From the NCBI GenBank assembly GCA_045636125.1, contig JAZTWX010000010.1, positions 124,001 through 188,000 on the forward strand: a stretch of 64,000 bases of DNA, written 5' to 3'. How positions within the stretch are numbered: the stretch's first letter is position 1; each line of letters starts with the position of its first letter. A program made the translations under genes and the position numbers. Below the pieces are notes generated by a model. It was not told the DNA's origin. It saw only the letters and a program-made list of their open reading frames with translations, and made no database searches. Shown piece by piece: positions 8,565 through 17,462 of this stretch. The DNA comes from HGM04593 sp045636125 (GTDB lineage Bacteria; Bacteroidota; Bacteroidia; Bacteroidales; Bacteroidaceae).

Positions 8565-9551
8565 ATGAAAGAAAGGCAAAGCAATATTGAGGCCCTGCGC
8601 GTCATAGCAATGACATTCATTGTCCTGTGGCACGTATCAATTCACGCACAAAAGGGCGAACTGCCCACACATAACTATATTGGCGCAATAACCATAACCG
8701 GAGTTAACCTGTTTTTGCTAATCACCGGTTATTTCGGCCTTAAGTTACGCTGGAGTTCTTTTTTGAACATTGTTGCCATAGTTGTATTCTACACAGCATT
8801 ATCAATAGTACTCAATACCGGCATATTTGGTATAAAACCGACTTTAGGAAATATTGTACAAGTATTTGCACCTATGAGCTTTACCCAATACTGGTTTGTG
8901 GGATGCTATTTTATACTTATGTTGCTGAGCCCTGCCATAAACTTTGTTGCCGAAAACACAAACCGCAAACAGTATTTGTACATCCTTGGCATACTCCTTT
9001 ATTTAAGTTGCATAAGCGGGCTTTTGTTTAAAAATAAAATAAACATAAACGGTTTTTGTGCTATGCATTTCATCACAATGTATTGGGTTGGAAATGCCAT
9101 AAAGAAATTCGATGTAAAGGAGTTTTTGAAAACAAAATACTTTATCGCTATTTATAGTATCGCAACGCTATCCATCTTTGTTACAAAAGAATTGAACATC
9201 GGCACATATAGCTACAACAACCCGCTACTGATAATTGCCGCCACATCACTATTTTGCATTGTTGCAAAGCAAAAATTCACTAGCAATGGCATTAATTGGC
9301 TGGCACAATTCATGTTCCCGGTATACCTGTTGCAAGACAGCCATTTCGGATTCAACATATACAAAAAGCTATATACAATTGGAGTAACCGAAAGCTTTTG
9401 CAGCACCAAATATTTCCTTGTGATATTGCTATACATTGCAGCACTTTTCATTGGGGCCATTCTCCTTGAAAAGACACGCCAAGCGATAATGAACAAGCCC
9501 GTTAAAAAATTGAGCGATTTCTTAAACAAAAAAGCGAACATTTTTCCATAA
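8565..9551 (+). CDS. Acyltransferase family 3 membrane protein
   Basis: A 328-residue multi-spanning membrane protein of the acyltransferase-3 (OafA/WecH-like) family, which moves acetyl or other acyl groups onto sugars of surface polysaccharides. The N-terminal NIEALRVIAMTFIVLWHVS carries the conserved Arg and the catalytic-site His of the first membrane helix; about ten hydrophobic segments follow, with a charged C-terminal end. It starts five bases after the Wzc-like gene and its stop overlaps the phosphatase start by one base, so it belongs to the same transcript. It is one of five such proteins in this locus. Confidence 0.85.
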   Translation: MKERQSNIEALRVIAMTFIVLWHVSIHAQKGELPTHNYIGAITITGVNLFLLITGYFGLKLRWSSFLNIVAIVVFYTALSIVLNTGIFGIKPTLGNIVQVFAPMSFTQYWFVGCYFILMLLSPAINFVAENTNRKQYLYILGILLYLSCISGLLFKNKININGFCAMHFITMYWVGNAIKKFDVKEFLKTKYFIAIYSIATLSIFVTKELNIGTYSYNNPLLIIAATSLFCIVAKQKFTSNGINWLAQFMFPVYLLQDSHFGFNIYKKLYTIGVTESFCSTKYFLVILLYIAALFIGAILLEKTRQAIMNKPVKKLSDFLNKKANIFP

Positions 9552-10267
9552 TGTGGCCCTTCCATAAAAATACGACAATAGCCCAGAGCCACCTGCTTGT
9601 AGGGGGAGCGGACCACCACTCGCACATTCTCCCCGGGGTGGACGACGGCATAGAGAGCCTAGAAGAGGCACTCCACGTGCTTGCCCTGTACCAAAGAACA
9701 GGCATAAAGGAGCTATGGCTCACCCCGCACATTATGGAAGATTTCCCCAACAGCCCCGCGCTGTTACAGGAGAGGTTCGCGGCGCTGCGCGCAGCATACA
9801 AGGGGAGCATCACTCTGCACCTTGCTGCGGAGTATATGATTGATGCACATTTCTCCACCGTGATGGAAAAAGGCGAGTTCCTGCCCATAGGACACGCCGG
9901 CAATCACCTGCTTGTGGAGACATCGTACTTCACCCCACCAATGAACCTGCACGCTACACTGCGCAACATTCAGTCGCGTGGTTACCACCCGCTGCTCGCC
10001 CACCCCGAACGCTATATTTACATGGGCAAAAAGGAATACACCGAGCTTAAAGAGATGGGCATCAAATTCCAGCTGAATATTCTCTCACTTGCAGGAGCAT
10101 ACGGCCGAGAGGCGCAGAAAAAAGCCCTGTGGCTACTAAGCAACGGAATGTACAGCGCCGCCGGCAGCGACCTGCACAGCGCAGGAGCTATTGAGCTTAT
10201 CGGTAATATTGCGCTTGGGGAAAAAGAGAGGGGCGCACTCCACAAACTATTAAATAACAAACTATAG
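9551..10267 (+). CDS. CpsB/CapC-type tyrosine-protein phosphatase (PHP family)
   Basis: Manganese-dependent phosphatase that removes phosphate from the Wzc-like kinase, permitting cycles of polymerisation and export. The 238 residues show the PHP metal-binding motifs: HHSHILPGVDDG at residues 22-33, TPHIME near 57, a HPERYIYM motif near 151 and GSDLHS near 200. It is a PHP-type rather than a low-molecular-weight (Wzb) phosphatase. The start overlaps the preceding acyltransferase stop (TAATG). Confidence 0.9.
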   Translation: MWPFHKNTTIAQSHLLVGGADHHSHILPGVDDGIESLEEALHVLALYQRTGIKELWLTPHIMEDFPNSPALLQERFAALRAAYKGSITLHLAAEYMIDAHFSTVMEKGEFLPIGHAGNHLLVETSYFTPPMNLHATLRNIQSRGYHPLLAHPERYIYMGKKEYTELKEMGIKFQLNILSLAGAYGREAQKKALWLLSNGMYSAAGSDLHSAGAIELIGNIALGEKERGALHKLLNNKL

Positions 10268-10275
10268 AACAGATA

Positions 10276-11811
10276 ATGGCAGCCGATACACGTACACAAA
10301 AAACACTGCTCAATGCCCGCATAAACACCATATGCTACATGGTGTCGCTGTTTGTCGCATTTTTCACCAGGAAAGTACTGCTCGACAATTTAGGAACCGA
10401 TTTTCTGGGACTTACCGGCACCCTAGGCAGCCTTTTGGGCTTTCTCAACCTTGCCGAATTGGGCGTGGGCACAGCCATTGGCTACACGCTTTACAAACCT
10501 TTGTTCGACAAAGACAGAACCAAGATAAACGAAATAATATCGCTGCTCGGTTATTTATACCGCTGCATTGGCCTTTTCATCCTTGCTGCAGGCATTATAT
10601 TATCGTTCTTCCTCCCGCTCATATTCCCCGAACCTGCAATTTCATACGGTGTAATCTATTTTGGCTACTACTCCTACATTTTTGCATCACTTCTGGGATA
10701 TTTTGCAAACTACAAGATGTCGCTCCTTGCAGCCGACCAGCGCAACTACATAATAACCGGATATTTCCAGCTCACAACCACAACCAAGGTCATTATACAG
10801 ATGCTGCTCGCAATGCATTTTCACAATTTCTATCTCTACCTTGCAATTGAAATTGTATTCGGTATTATAAATTCAGTAATCCTTAACTATAAAATAAAAG
10901 TCACCTATCCCTGGCTCGAGAGTAATGTCAAGCAGGGGCACAAACTCTTCAAGAAATACCCCGAGATCATTAAATACACAAAACAGATATTTATCCACAA
11001 GATAGGCTCTTTTGCACAATTTCAAACAACCCCTTTTCTCATATACGCCTTTGCCTCACTCTCAACAGTAACATTGTATGGGAACTACACCCTCATAACC
11101 CAAAAAGTGCAAGGTTTTTTAAGCGGCATAGTGGATAGTGCAGCAGCAGGCATCGGCAACCTTGTTGCCGAGGGTAACAAAGAACGCATCTATAAAACGT
11201 ATAAGGAACTTTTTGCAATGCGTTTTCTTTTGGTGGGTATCATATCGTTATGCATATTCTACCTCTCCACGCCCTTTGTGGGACTGTGGTTGGGAGAGGA
11301 GTATATGTTGCCCGACACATTCATTTTCATTGTATCGCTACAAATGTTTCTCACACTTTTTGCCGGCATTTATCATAGTTTCCTGCAGGCACACGGACTT
11401 TTCCACGACGTCTGGTCGGCTTTTGTCGAAACAATAATTCTCATTGCCGTGGCCATAATTTTGGGAAGCAAGTGGGGCTATTTGGGCGTGCTCTGTGGCC
11501 CGCTTGTAGCACAGTGCATTATAATACACACCTGGAAACCCATTTTCCTGTACACTCAGGGGCTGAAACAGCCCCTCTACAAACACGCAATACTGTTGGT
11601 AGCACACTCGTTACCACTCGTTGCCGGATATTTTATTTCAAAATACGGCACAGAATACATTATCGAGCACATTGCAATAGATAATAAATGGCTGCATTGG
11701 GTAGTACTTTCAGCCCTGTTTACAACTATCGTATCAATATCGGCTAGCGGTTTAATGCTCATCACATCAAGTGGGTTGCGTTCCTTTGTACTACGTTTCA
11801 TAAAAAAATAA
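10276..11811 (+). CDS. Polysaccharide flippase (Wzx-like, MOP superfamily)
   Basis: Integral membrane protein of 511 residues with 12-14 predicted hydrophobic helices, which moves lipid-linked repeat units across the cytoplasmic membrane. The N-terminal stretch VAFFTRKVLLDNLGTDFLGL resembles Bacteroides and Gram-positive capsule flippases (RfbX/PST family). It lies between the phosphatase and the first predicted assembly genes, as expected in a Wzx/Wzy-type locus, and the Wzy candidate is at 23248. Confidence 0.88.
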   Translation: MAADTRTQKTLLNARINTICYMVSLFVAFFTRKVLLDNLGTDFLGLTGTLGSLLGFLNLAELGVGTAIGYTLYKPLFDKDRTKINEIISLLGYLYRCIGLFILAAGIILSFFLPLIFPEPAISYGVIYFGYYSYIFASLLGYFANYKMSLLAADQRNYIITGYFQLTTTTKVIIQMLLAMHFHNFYLYLAIEIVFGIINSVILNYKIKVTYPWLESNVKQGHKLFKKYPEIIKYTKQIFIHKIGSFAQFQTTPFLIYAFASLSTVTLYGNYTLITQKVQGFLSGIVDSAAAGIGNLVAEGNKERIYKTYKELFAMRFLLVGIISLCIFYLSTPFVGLWLGEEYMLPDTFIFIVSLQMFLTLFAGIYHSFLQAHGLFHDVWSAFVETIILIAVAIILGSKWGYLGVLCGPLVAQCIIIHTWKPIFLYTQGLKQPLYKHAILLVAHSLPLVAGYFISKYGTEYIIEHIAIDNKWLHWVVLSALFTTIVSISASGLMLITSSGLRSFVLRFIKK

Positions 11812-11816
11812 AAAGC

Positions 11817-12848
11817 ATGAAAGTCCCTTATTTCCTTAAAGTACTCAAAAGAAAAGTTCTTGAGGCATATATAAAAAACCGATACACAAAATGGCGTACT
11901 GTAAAAAAAGAAAACTTGCTATACAAAAACAGCGAAGAAAGAACCGAAGAGGGATATTACACAGGAGCAATAAATAAGTTAGATGGCAAGAAAAGAGCCG
12001 TCTGCATCTACGATGAAAAAGCGAAAATGGGTGGCCTTGTAGACCGCTTAAGAGCTATCGTTTCTATATACAAAATTTGCAAGGAACAGGACATTGAATT
12101 CAAAATACTGTTCACCCACCCATTCAACCTCAACCGTTACCTGCAACCCTGCAAGGTAAACTGGGGAATAACGCCTCAAGAACTCAACCGCAACACAAAC
12201 GAAACCGACATTTGTTTCATATACACAGCAACCGGCAACGACTACGAAGCGAAAAAACAGGAAAAGTGGTTCCGGCGAGAGTTCAAAAAAGGTTACAGAG
12301 AGTTTCACGTGAGAACAAACGCCCTGTTTTCATACAGACACAATTTCTCAGAACTTTTCAACGAGATATTCAAACCCACTCCATTGCTTGATAGTCTTAT
12401 AGCCAAACAAAAGGAAGCTTTGGGCGAGGAGTATATAAGCACGTCGTTCCGTTTCCTCGACCTCCTTGGCGATTTTAATGAAACCTGCACAAAGGGAGCG
12501 CTAACAGAAAAAGAACGAGATATGTTAATCGCGGCAAACATTGCACAAATTGAAAAGTTGCACAAGCAGTTCCCACAGAAAAAAATACTCGTCAACAGCG
12601 ACAGCATTACCTTTCTGCAAGCTGCCGACAAACTACCCTACACCTATATAATACCGGGCGACATAAGCCACGTTGACAGCGGCGAGAAGGCAAGCAACAA
12701 TGCACACGACAAGACACTGACCGATTTCTTTATGATAGCAAACGCACAAAGCATATACTTGTTCATTACAGGCGGAATGTACAACAGCGGTTTCCCCTAC
12801 GCGGCATCGCTACTCTACAACCGCCCTTTCCACGTAATAAGACACTAA
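11817..12848 (+). CDS. Unidentified capsule-locus protein, possibly a glycosyltransferase
   Basis: A 343-residue soluble, basic protein without signal peptide or clear membrane segment. I do not recognise the family with certainty. The segment GGLVDRLRAIVSIYKICK (about residues 64-81) resembles the start of fucosyltransferase-like GT-B proteins such as NodZ/O-fucosyltransferases, and a late segment with VNSDS and ITGGMYNSGFPYAASLL could be a donor site, so a fucosyltransferase-like role is a guess. It begins five bases after the flippase gene and precedes the first 163-bp repeat. Confidence 0.5.
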   Translation: MKVPYFLKVLKRKVLEAYIKNRYTKWRTVKKENLLYKNSEERTEEGYYTGAINKLDGKKRAVCIYDEKAKMGGLVDRLRAIVSIYKICKEQDIEFKILFTHPFNLNRYLQPCKVNWGITPQELNRNTNETDICFIYTATGNDYEAKKQEKWFRREFKKGYREFHVRTNALFSYRHNFSELFNEIFKPTPLLDSLIAKQKEALGEEYISTSFRFLDLLGDFNETCTKGALTEKERDMLIAANIAQIEKLHKQFPQKKILVNSDSITFLQAADKLPYTYIIPGDISHVDSGEKASNNAHDKTLTDFFMIANAQSIYLFITGGMYNSGFPYAASLLYNRPFHVIRH

Positions 12849-12866
12849 GGACTTTTGTGCGCATAA

Positions 12867-13029
12867 ACCCGTAACGATGCAAGGTGCGTGCAGCACTCAG
12901 TAACCATTGCCCTGGAGTTTATTCAATGAAAGAATAACAAAAGCAGCTCCCACTGTACAAGGTTACAGCGCAACTCTTGAAGGAAATTACACATTGCGCG
13001 AGCGCTTCACCTCCTTCATCGTTTTTCAA
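12867..13029 (+). repeat. 163-bp intergenic repeat, copy 1
   Basis: Near-identical to 15305-15466 (about 92% by eye, small differences in three patches). It starts with ACCCGTAACGATGCAAGG and ends with CATCGTTTTTCAA. Contains an inverted pair GAAGG...CCTTC around GCGCGAGCGC. It fills most of the gap between the 11817 gene and the beta-propeller gene and has no convincing coding frame. Placed immediately upstream of a cassette of genes. Confidence 0.9.
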
Positions 13030-13037
13030 GAATTTGT

Positions 13038-14159
13038 ATGTTTCTTCTATATATTACGACAACATTGCTTGTTACCATTTCATTGTCTGGATTATTTGTC
13101 ATTATCCATAAATGGCAACGTTTAAAACCATACAATCAAAAACCACTATATATAAGAACCTTTGATGGGAGCAATAGCCCGTACCACCCTTCAGTTATTT
13201 ATTTCAAAGACGAATGGAATGGATATAAATATTGGATGGCAGAAACTCCATACTCACCACTTTGTAAGCCTTATCAAGATAGAAACGAATGCCCTTCGAT
13301 ACACGTATCGAAGGACGGAGTTAATTGGAGTGAAGTAGCAAACAATCCTATTGACAACCTAAATGGAAAAGAGATTGAAGAACTTGATTATTTTTCCGAC
13401 CCTCATCTAGTATATGCAAATGAGACCTTAGAGTGTTGGTATAGACTCACCCGCCGAAAAGGGGTAAGCAATAATCACAAAGAAACCCTCCTCTTAAGGA
13501 AGAAAAGCAAAGATGGCATAAACTGGAGTGAAAGGGAGGTCTTAACCAAGGTTGCAGAGGAGGGAAAAAATCCGCTAGGAGATGCAATTTTTAGCCCCGC
13601 TATTATATATAAAAACGGGAAATATCATATGTGGTATGTAAACAGCGATGACCCGCACCACAGAGGCATATGCTATTCAGAATCAACTGATGGATACGTA
13701 TGGAAGCAACCGACCACTTGTCTACTTACAAATTATGGTAACAGGCCGTGGCATATTGATGTCAATTATATTGATAAAAAATATTACTTGGTAAATTATA
13801 ATCTATACGACATAAGTATTTGGGAAGGACACGACGGAATAAGTTTTAAACTCAAGAAACAATTACTAACTCCGTCTATAAGTGGTTCTTTTTATGGATA
13901 TAAACTATATCGTGCATGTATGATAAAAGATGATGTTGAATATAAAGTATATTTTAGTGGTAACAACTTTATACATACGTACATCGGGTTAATGGGAGGA
14001 AAAGATATTGATTGCTTAAATTTTATTATCAAAGGTAAGCATTTAAGTTTTATAGGATTCATTTACCACTTAATAAAATTAAAATCCTTCTCTGCAAATT
14101 TTATAATTAAAAGAATAAGTAAAGCAATAAAGAAAAAGATACGAAATCTTTTAAATTAA
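13038..14159 (+). CDS. Membrane-anchored beta-propeller protein, glycosidase-like
   Basis: A 373-residue protein with an N-terminal hydrophobic anchor (LLYITTTLLVTISLSGLFVI, residues 3-22) and a long repeat-bearing region resembling five-bladed beta-propeller glycosidases (GH43/GH32/GH130-like): blades include HPSVIYFKDEWNGYKYWMA, HVSKDGVNWSE, DPHLVYANETLECWYR and SPAIIYKNGKYHMWYVNSDD. Such proteins appear in capsule loci, where some may trim or transfer glycan. I cannot identify a complete catalytic triad, so enzymatic activity is unproven. It is AT-rich compared with the export genes and starts eight bases after repeat copy 1. Confidence 0.6.
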   Translation: MFLLYITTTLLVTISLSGLFVIIHKWQRLKPYNQKPLYIRTFDGSNSPYHPSVIYFKDEWNGYKYWMAETPYSPLCKPYQDRNECPSIHVSKDGVNWSEVANNPIDNLNGKEIEELDYFSDPHLVYANETLECWYRLTRRKGVSNNHKETLLLRKKSKDGINWSEREVLTKVAEEGKNPLGDAIFSPAIIYKNGKYHMWYVNSDDPHHRGICYSESTDGYVWKQPTTCLLTNYGNRPWHIDVNYIDKKYYLVNYNLYDISIWEGHDGISFKLKKQLLTPSISGSFYGYKLYRACMIKDDVEYKVYFSGNNFIHTYIGLMGGKDIDCLNFIIKGKHLSFIGFIYHLIKLKSFSANFIIKRISKAIKKKIRNLLN

Positions 14160-14199
14160 GACACAAAGGAAGTCATTATAATAAAAACTCAAAGAATAA

Positions 14200-15156
14200 A
14201 TGATTGGTGTTATTGTACCGGTATATAAAACCGAGAAGTATGTGGCTGAGTGCATAGAAAGCATTCTCGCACAAACATACACGAACTACCGACTTATATT
14301 AGTGGACGACGGCAGCCCCGACAATAGCGGTGCCATTTGCGATGAATATGCCACAAAAGACCAGCGAATAACTGTCATTCACCAAGAGAATGCCGGTGTT
14401 ACCCGTGCACGCGCTCGCGGAGTAGAAGAAGCTGCCGACTGCGAGTGGATTACTTTTGTGGATAGTGATGATACAATTACAAGTGACGCTTTAGAATCTT
14501 TTACTCTATTAATCAATCCTAAATACGATATCATCGTACAAAGCGAAGTAAGCATTGTTGAAACAAAGCCGATACAAAGCCCTCAGATATCTATTAAAGA
14601 ATATCGCGAACTACTTTTGAAAGAAGAAATCGCTTGTGCACCATGGGGTAAAATGTTCAAAAGAACATTGTTTAACGGATGGGAATTTAATATCCCCGCA
14701 AATATACTTATAGGAGAGGATCTCATAATGAATCTGCGTTTAGCCTTTAATAGTAAAAAAGATGTCAAAGTACTACAAAAGGAAGTTTATAACTACAGAT
14801 TGCACAACCAAAGCATATCACATACTTTCAATAACAATACCGCATATGCAGATAACCTTCATATGCAAACCATTTTGTCAATACCACAAGAATGCAAGGA
14901 AGATTATGTTAAGCACACTATTGAAAAAAGATATAAAATATGGAAAATTGAATGGTATTATAAATACGATTGTAATGGAATGAAGGAGACATCATTTTAT
15001 AAGAATCTTAAAAGAGATATAGAAGAATATAAATTCAAATTGTCATACTGTGATAAAATCATATTTACAGTTTCCAATAGAATTATCCGTTTTCTATTAA
15101 TAAATTTTATGAAGGCACATAATATCATAAAAAACATTAATTGCAATAAAAAATAA
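14200..15156 (+). CDS. Glycosyltransferase family 2 (first of three related copies)
   Basis: GT-A fold transferase of 318 residues that would add one sugar of the repeat unit from a nucleotide-sugar donor. The donor domain has VIVPVYKTEKYVAECIES, the DDGSPD acidic motif near residues 36-41 and FVDSDD near 86-91. Residues 1 to about 90 are nearly identical to those of the GT2 genes at 15488 and 17463, whereas the rest is clearly diverged and its DNA is more AT-rich. It follows the beta-propeller gene and precedes repeat copy 2. Confidence 0.88.
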   Translation: MIGVIVPVYKTEKYVAECIESILAQTYTNYRLILVDDGSPDNSGAICDEYATKDQRITVIHQENAGVTRARARGVEEAADCEWITFVDSDDTITSDALESFTLLINPKYDIIVQSEVSIVETKPIQSPQISIKEYRELLLKEEIACAPWGKMFKRTLFNGWEFNIPANILIGEDLIMNLRLAFNSKKDVKVLQKEVYNYRLHNQSISHTFNNNTAYADNLHMQTILSIPQECKEDYVKHTIEKRYKIWKIEWYYKYDCNGMKETSFYKNLKRDIEEYKFKLSYCDKIIFTVSNRIIRFLLINFMKAHNIIKNINCNKK

Positions 15157-15304
15157 TTGGCAAATATAAAATTGAGAGGCTAATATAAAGCACATTTAGG
15201 ATATTGTACAAGATGTTGATACAAGTATTGCTTTTACGCATTTAAGCTTTAAAAGCAACGACTGCAACTATAATTATATCACTAGTATTTATAGAGCCTA
15301 CTAC
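15157..15304 (+). other. AT-rich intergenic stretch with no recognised feature
   Basis: Together with the following repeat this makes a gap of about 330 bases between two GT2 genes. This part has stops in all frames and no clear promoter or hairpin. It may be degraded coding sequence left by rearrangement, but I see no similarity to neighbours. Confidence 0.4.
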
Positions 15305-15466
15305 ACCCGTAACGATGCAAGGTGTGTGAGGCGCTCAGTAACCATTGCCCTGGAGTTTATTCAATGAAAGAATAACAAAAGCAGCTCCCCGATACAAGGT
15401 TACAGCGCACCCCCCGAAGGAAATTACACATTGCGCGAGCGCTTCACCTCCTTCATCGTTTTTCAA
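15305..15466 (+). repeat. 163-bp intergenic repeat, copy 2
   Basis: Second copy of the 12867-13029 element, 162 bases, again ending about 20 bases before a gene start (GT2 at 15488). The two copies bracket the beta-propeller plus GT2 cassette (13038-15156) as direct repeats, so recombination between them would delete or exchange that cassette. Confidence 0.9.
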
Positions 15467-15487
15467 AAAAGAACACAACTCCCGTAT

Positions 15488-16453
15488 ATGAACGAAAAGA
15501 TAGGCGTAATAGTCCCGGTATATAAAACCGAAAAATATGTAGCAGAGTGCATCGAGAGCATTCTTGCGCAAACATACACAAATTTCCGTCTTATACTTGT
15601 GGACGACGGCAGCCCCGATAGCGCGGGCAGCATATGCGACGAGTATGCCACAAAAGACCCGCGAATAACTGTCATTCACCAAGAGAATGCCGGTGTTACC
15701 CGTGCACGCGCTAGCGGAGTGGAAGAGGCTGCCGATTGCGAATGGATTACATTTGTGGATAGCGATGATACTATTACAGCTGATGCATTAGATAGTTTAA
15801 TTACAGCAAATAAAAAGGAGCATGATATTGTAATTGCTTTTTTCGAAGACGAACTTTATAGAAAGAATGCTATTATCAAATGGAAAGATTTTGTAAGTAT
15901 TCTATTACACGACGATACAACAGGGGTTTCTATGTGTTCGAAATTATATCGTAAGACATTATTTAATGAGACGATTTTTTCTGCACCCAAAGATATTATT
16001 ATTAGTGAAGATATAATAGCAAATCTTAAACTCTCGTTTAGCAACAAGAAAGATATTGCAGTAATCAAGAATAACATTTACAATTATCGAAGTAACCCAG
16101 ACAGTATCACTCACACATACAATATAAATGCTGATTATGCACAAAGATTATATGAAGTAGAAATAAACACTATTCCTATAGAATACAGAACTAACTTTTT
16201 AAAAGACACAATAGGAACTAGACTTAAAAGATATAGGATGTTATGTGGGTATAAATATAATTGCAAAGATATTGTTTGTACAAAATTTTACGACAACCTA
16301 AAGAAAGATATAGAAACCACTAAATATAAGTTCCCGTTTATCGATAAGATCATTTTCTATTCAAGCAACTGCATCGTACGTTTTTTTGCCATAAACGCAA
16401 AAAAAATACAAAACAAATTAAACTCCCTCTTTCACACCTTTAGCAAGTGTTAA
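15488..16453 (+). CDS. Glycosyltransferase family 2 (second related copy)
   Basis: GT-A glycosyltransferase of 321 residues with the same N-terminal block as its neighbours (IGVIVPVYKTEKYVAECIES, DDGSPD, FVDSDD). The frame is open 19 codons further upstream, but those codons lie in repeat copy 2, so I chose the ATG at 15488 (MNEKIGVIVP). The C-terminal 220 residues align only loosely with the 14200 protein (shared elements such as SKLYRKTLF, SEDIIANLKLSF and IYNYR), indicating a different acceptor or linkage. Sugar specificity is unknown. Confidence 0.88.
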   Translation: MNEKIGVIVPVYKTEKYVAECIESILAQTYTNFRLILVDDGSPDSAGSICDEYATKDPRITVIHQENAGVTRARASGVEEAADCEWITFVDSDDTITADALDSLITANKKEHDIVIAFFEDELYRKNAIIKWKDFVSILLHDDTTGVSMCSKLYRKTLFNETIFSAPKDIIISEDIIANLKLSFSNKKDIAVIKNNIYNYRSNPDSITHTYNINADYAQRLYEVEINTIPIEYRTNFLKDTIGTRLKRYRMLCGYKYNCKDIVCTKFYDNLKKDIETTKYKFPFIDKIIFYSSNCIVRFFAINAKKIQNKLNSLFHTFSKC

Positions 16454-16512
16454 ACAACACACAGGATCTTTTGTAACAATACGGCTTGCTAAATCTTAAA
16501 TAACATATTTAT

Positions 16513-17457
16513 ATGACAGAAAGAATAAACATACTATGCACACCCGACGATAATTATATACCATATTGTGGCATAATGCTTACATCGTTGTTTGAGAATA
16601 ATAAAAACGAAAAAATTGTGGTTTATATTATCGATGGAGGACTTAAAGAGAATAATAAAAACTCCATTGTACTTCTTTCTAAAAAGTATAATCAAGAGGT
16701 AGTTTATATAACTATAAACAAAGATTTATTTAATAATTGCCCTATAAGAAAAGGGGACCATGTAAGCATTGCCGCTTATTATAGAATAATCGCACCTGAC
16801 ATTTTGCCTGCTAATATTGACAAAATATTATATCTCGATTGCGACATAACAATTAATAGAAATATCACTGATTTGTACAAAACCGATATTGCAAAAATGG
16901 CAATTGGGGCCGTAATTGACGAGGAATATTTTAATTCAGAAAAACACACACGTTTACAAATCCCTAACAATAAAAGCTATATAAACAGTGGAGTAATATT
17001 ATTCAATTTAGAATATTGGCGCAAAAACAAAATAGCAGAGCGTTGCCTACAATATGTGGCCAAAAACGCCGAAAGAGTAATTCTGCACGACCAAGATACT
17101 TTAAATGCTGTATTACACGATAAAATAGAGTACCTACCTTTAACATATAACTTTCAAACAGGTTTTCTATTTACACAATACACATACGAAGAAAATGTAA
17201 TAAAAGAAATAGAAGGGTATATGTACAATCCAGCAGTCATACACTTTACAGGCTACAGTAAACCGTGGCACATACACTCTCAGCATCCATACAGAAAACG
17301 TTTCCTCCATTACCAGGCAATCTCTCTTTGGAAAGATACTCCAATAATAGACCACGAAAATTTATGCGATAAATTACGATACTGGATAATCAACCTGGTT
17401 TGGGTACTACGTATAAAAAAACGTCCTAAATCATACATCATAGAAAAACAACCATAA
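16513..17457 (+). CDS. Glycosyltransferase family 8
   Basis: Retaining GT-A glycosyltransferase of 314 residues, related to LPS galactosyl/glucosyltransferases (WaaJ/GspA-like). The metal-binding DxD is in LYLDCDITIN near residue 106, the INSGVILFNL motif lies near 156-165, and the C-terminal HFTGYSKPWH matches the family's HxxGxxKPW signature. It starts 59 bases after a GT2 gene and ends five bases before the next one, so it sits inside the three-GT2 block. Confidence 0.9.
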   Translation: MTERINILCTPDDNYIPYCGIMLTSLFENNKNEKIVVYIIDGGLKENNKNSIVLLSKKYNQEVVYITINKDLFNNCPIRKGDHVSIAAYYRIIAPDILPANIDKILYLDCDITINRNITDLYKTDIAKMAIGAVIDEEYFNSEKHTRLQIPNNKSYINSGVILFNLEYWRKNKIAERCLQYVAKNAERVILHDQDTLNAVLHDKIEYLPLTYNFQTGFLFTQYTYEENVIKEIEGYMYNPAVIHFTGYSKPWHIHSQHPYRKRFLHYQAISLWKDTPIIDHENLCDKLRYWIINLVWVLRIKKRPKSYIIEKQP

Positions 17458-17462
17458 TTAAA

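Noticed and set aside
12907..13125. 72-codon ORF spanning the 163-bp repeat and the start of the propeller gene
   Set aside because: The copy at 15305 does not preserve a corresponding reading frame of the same extent and the frame overlaps the better supported gene at 13038.
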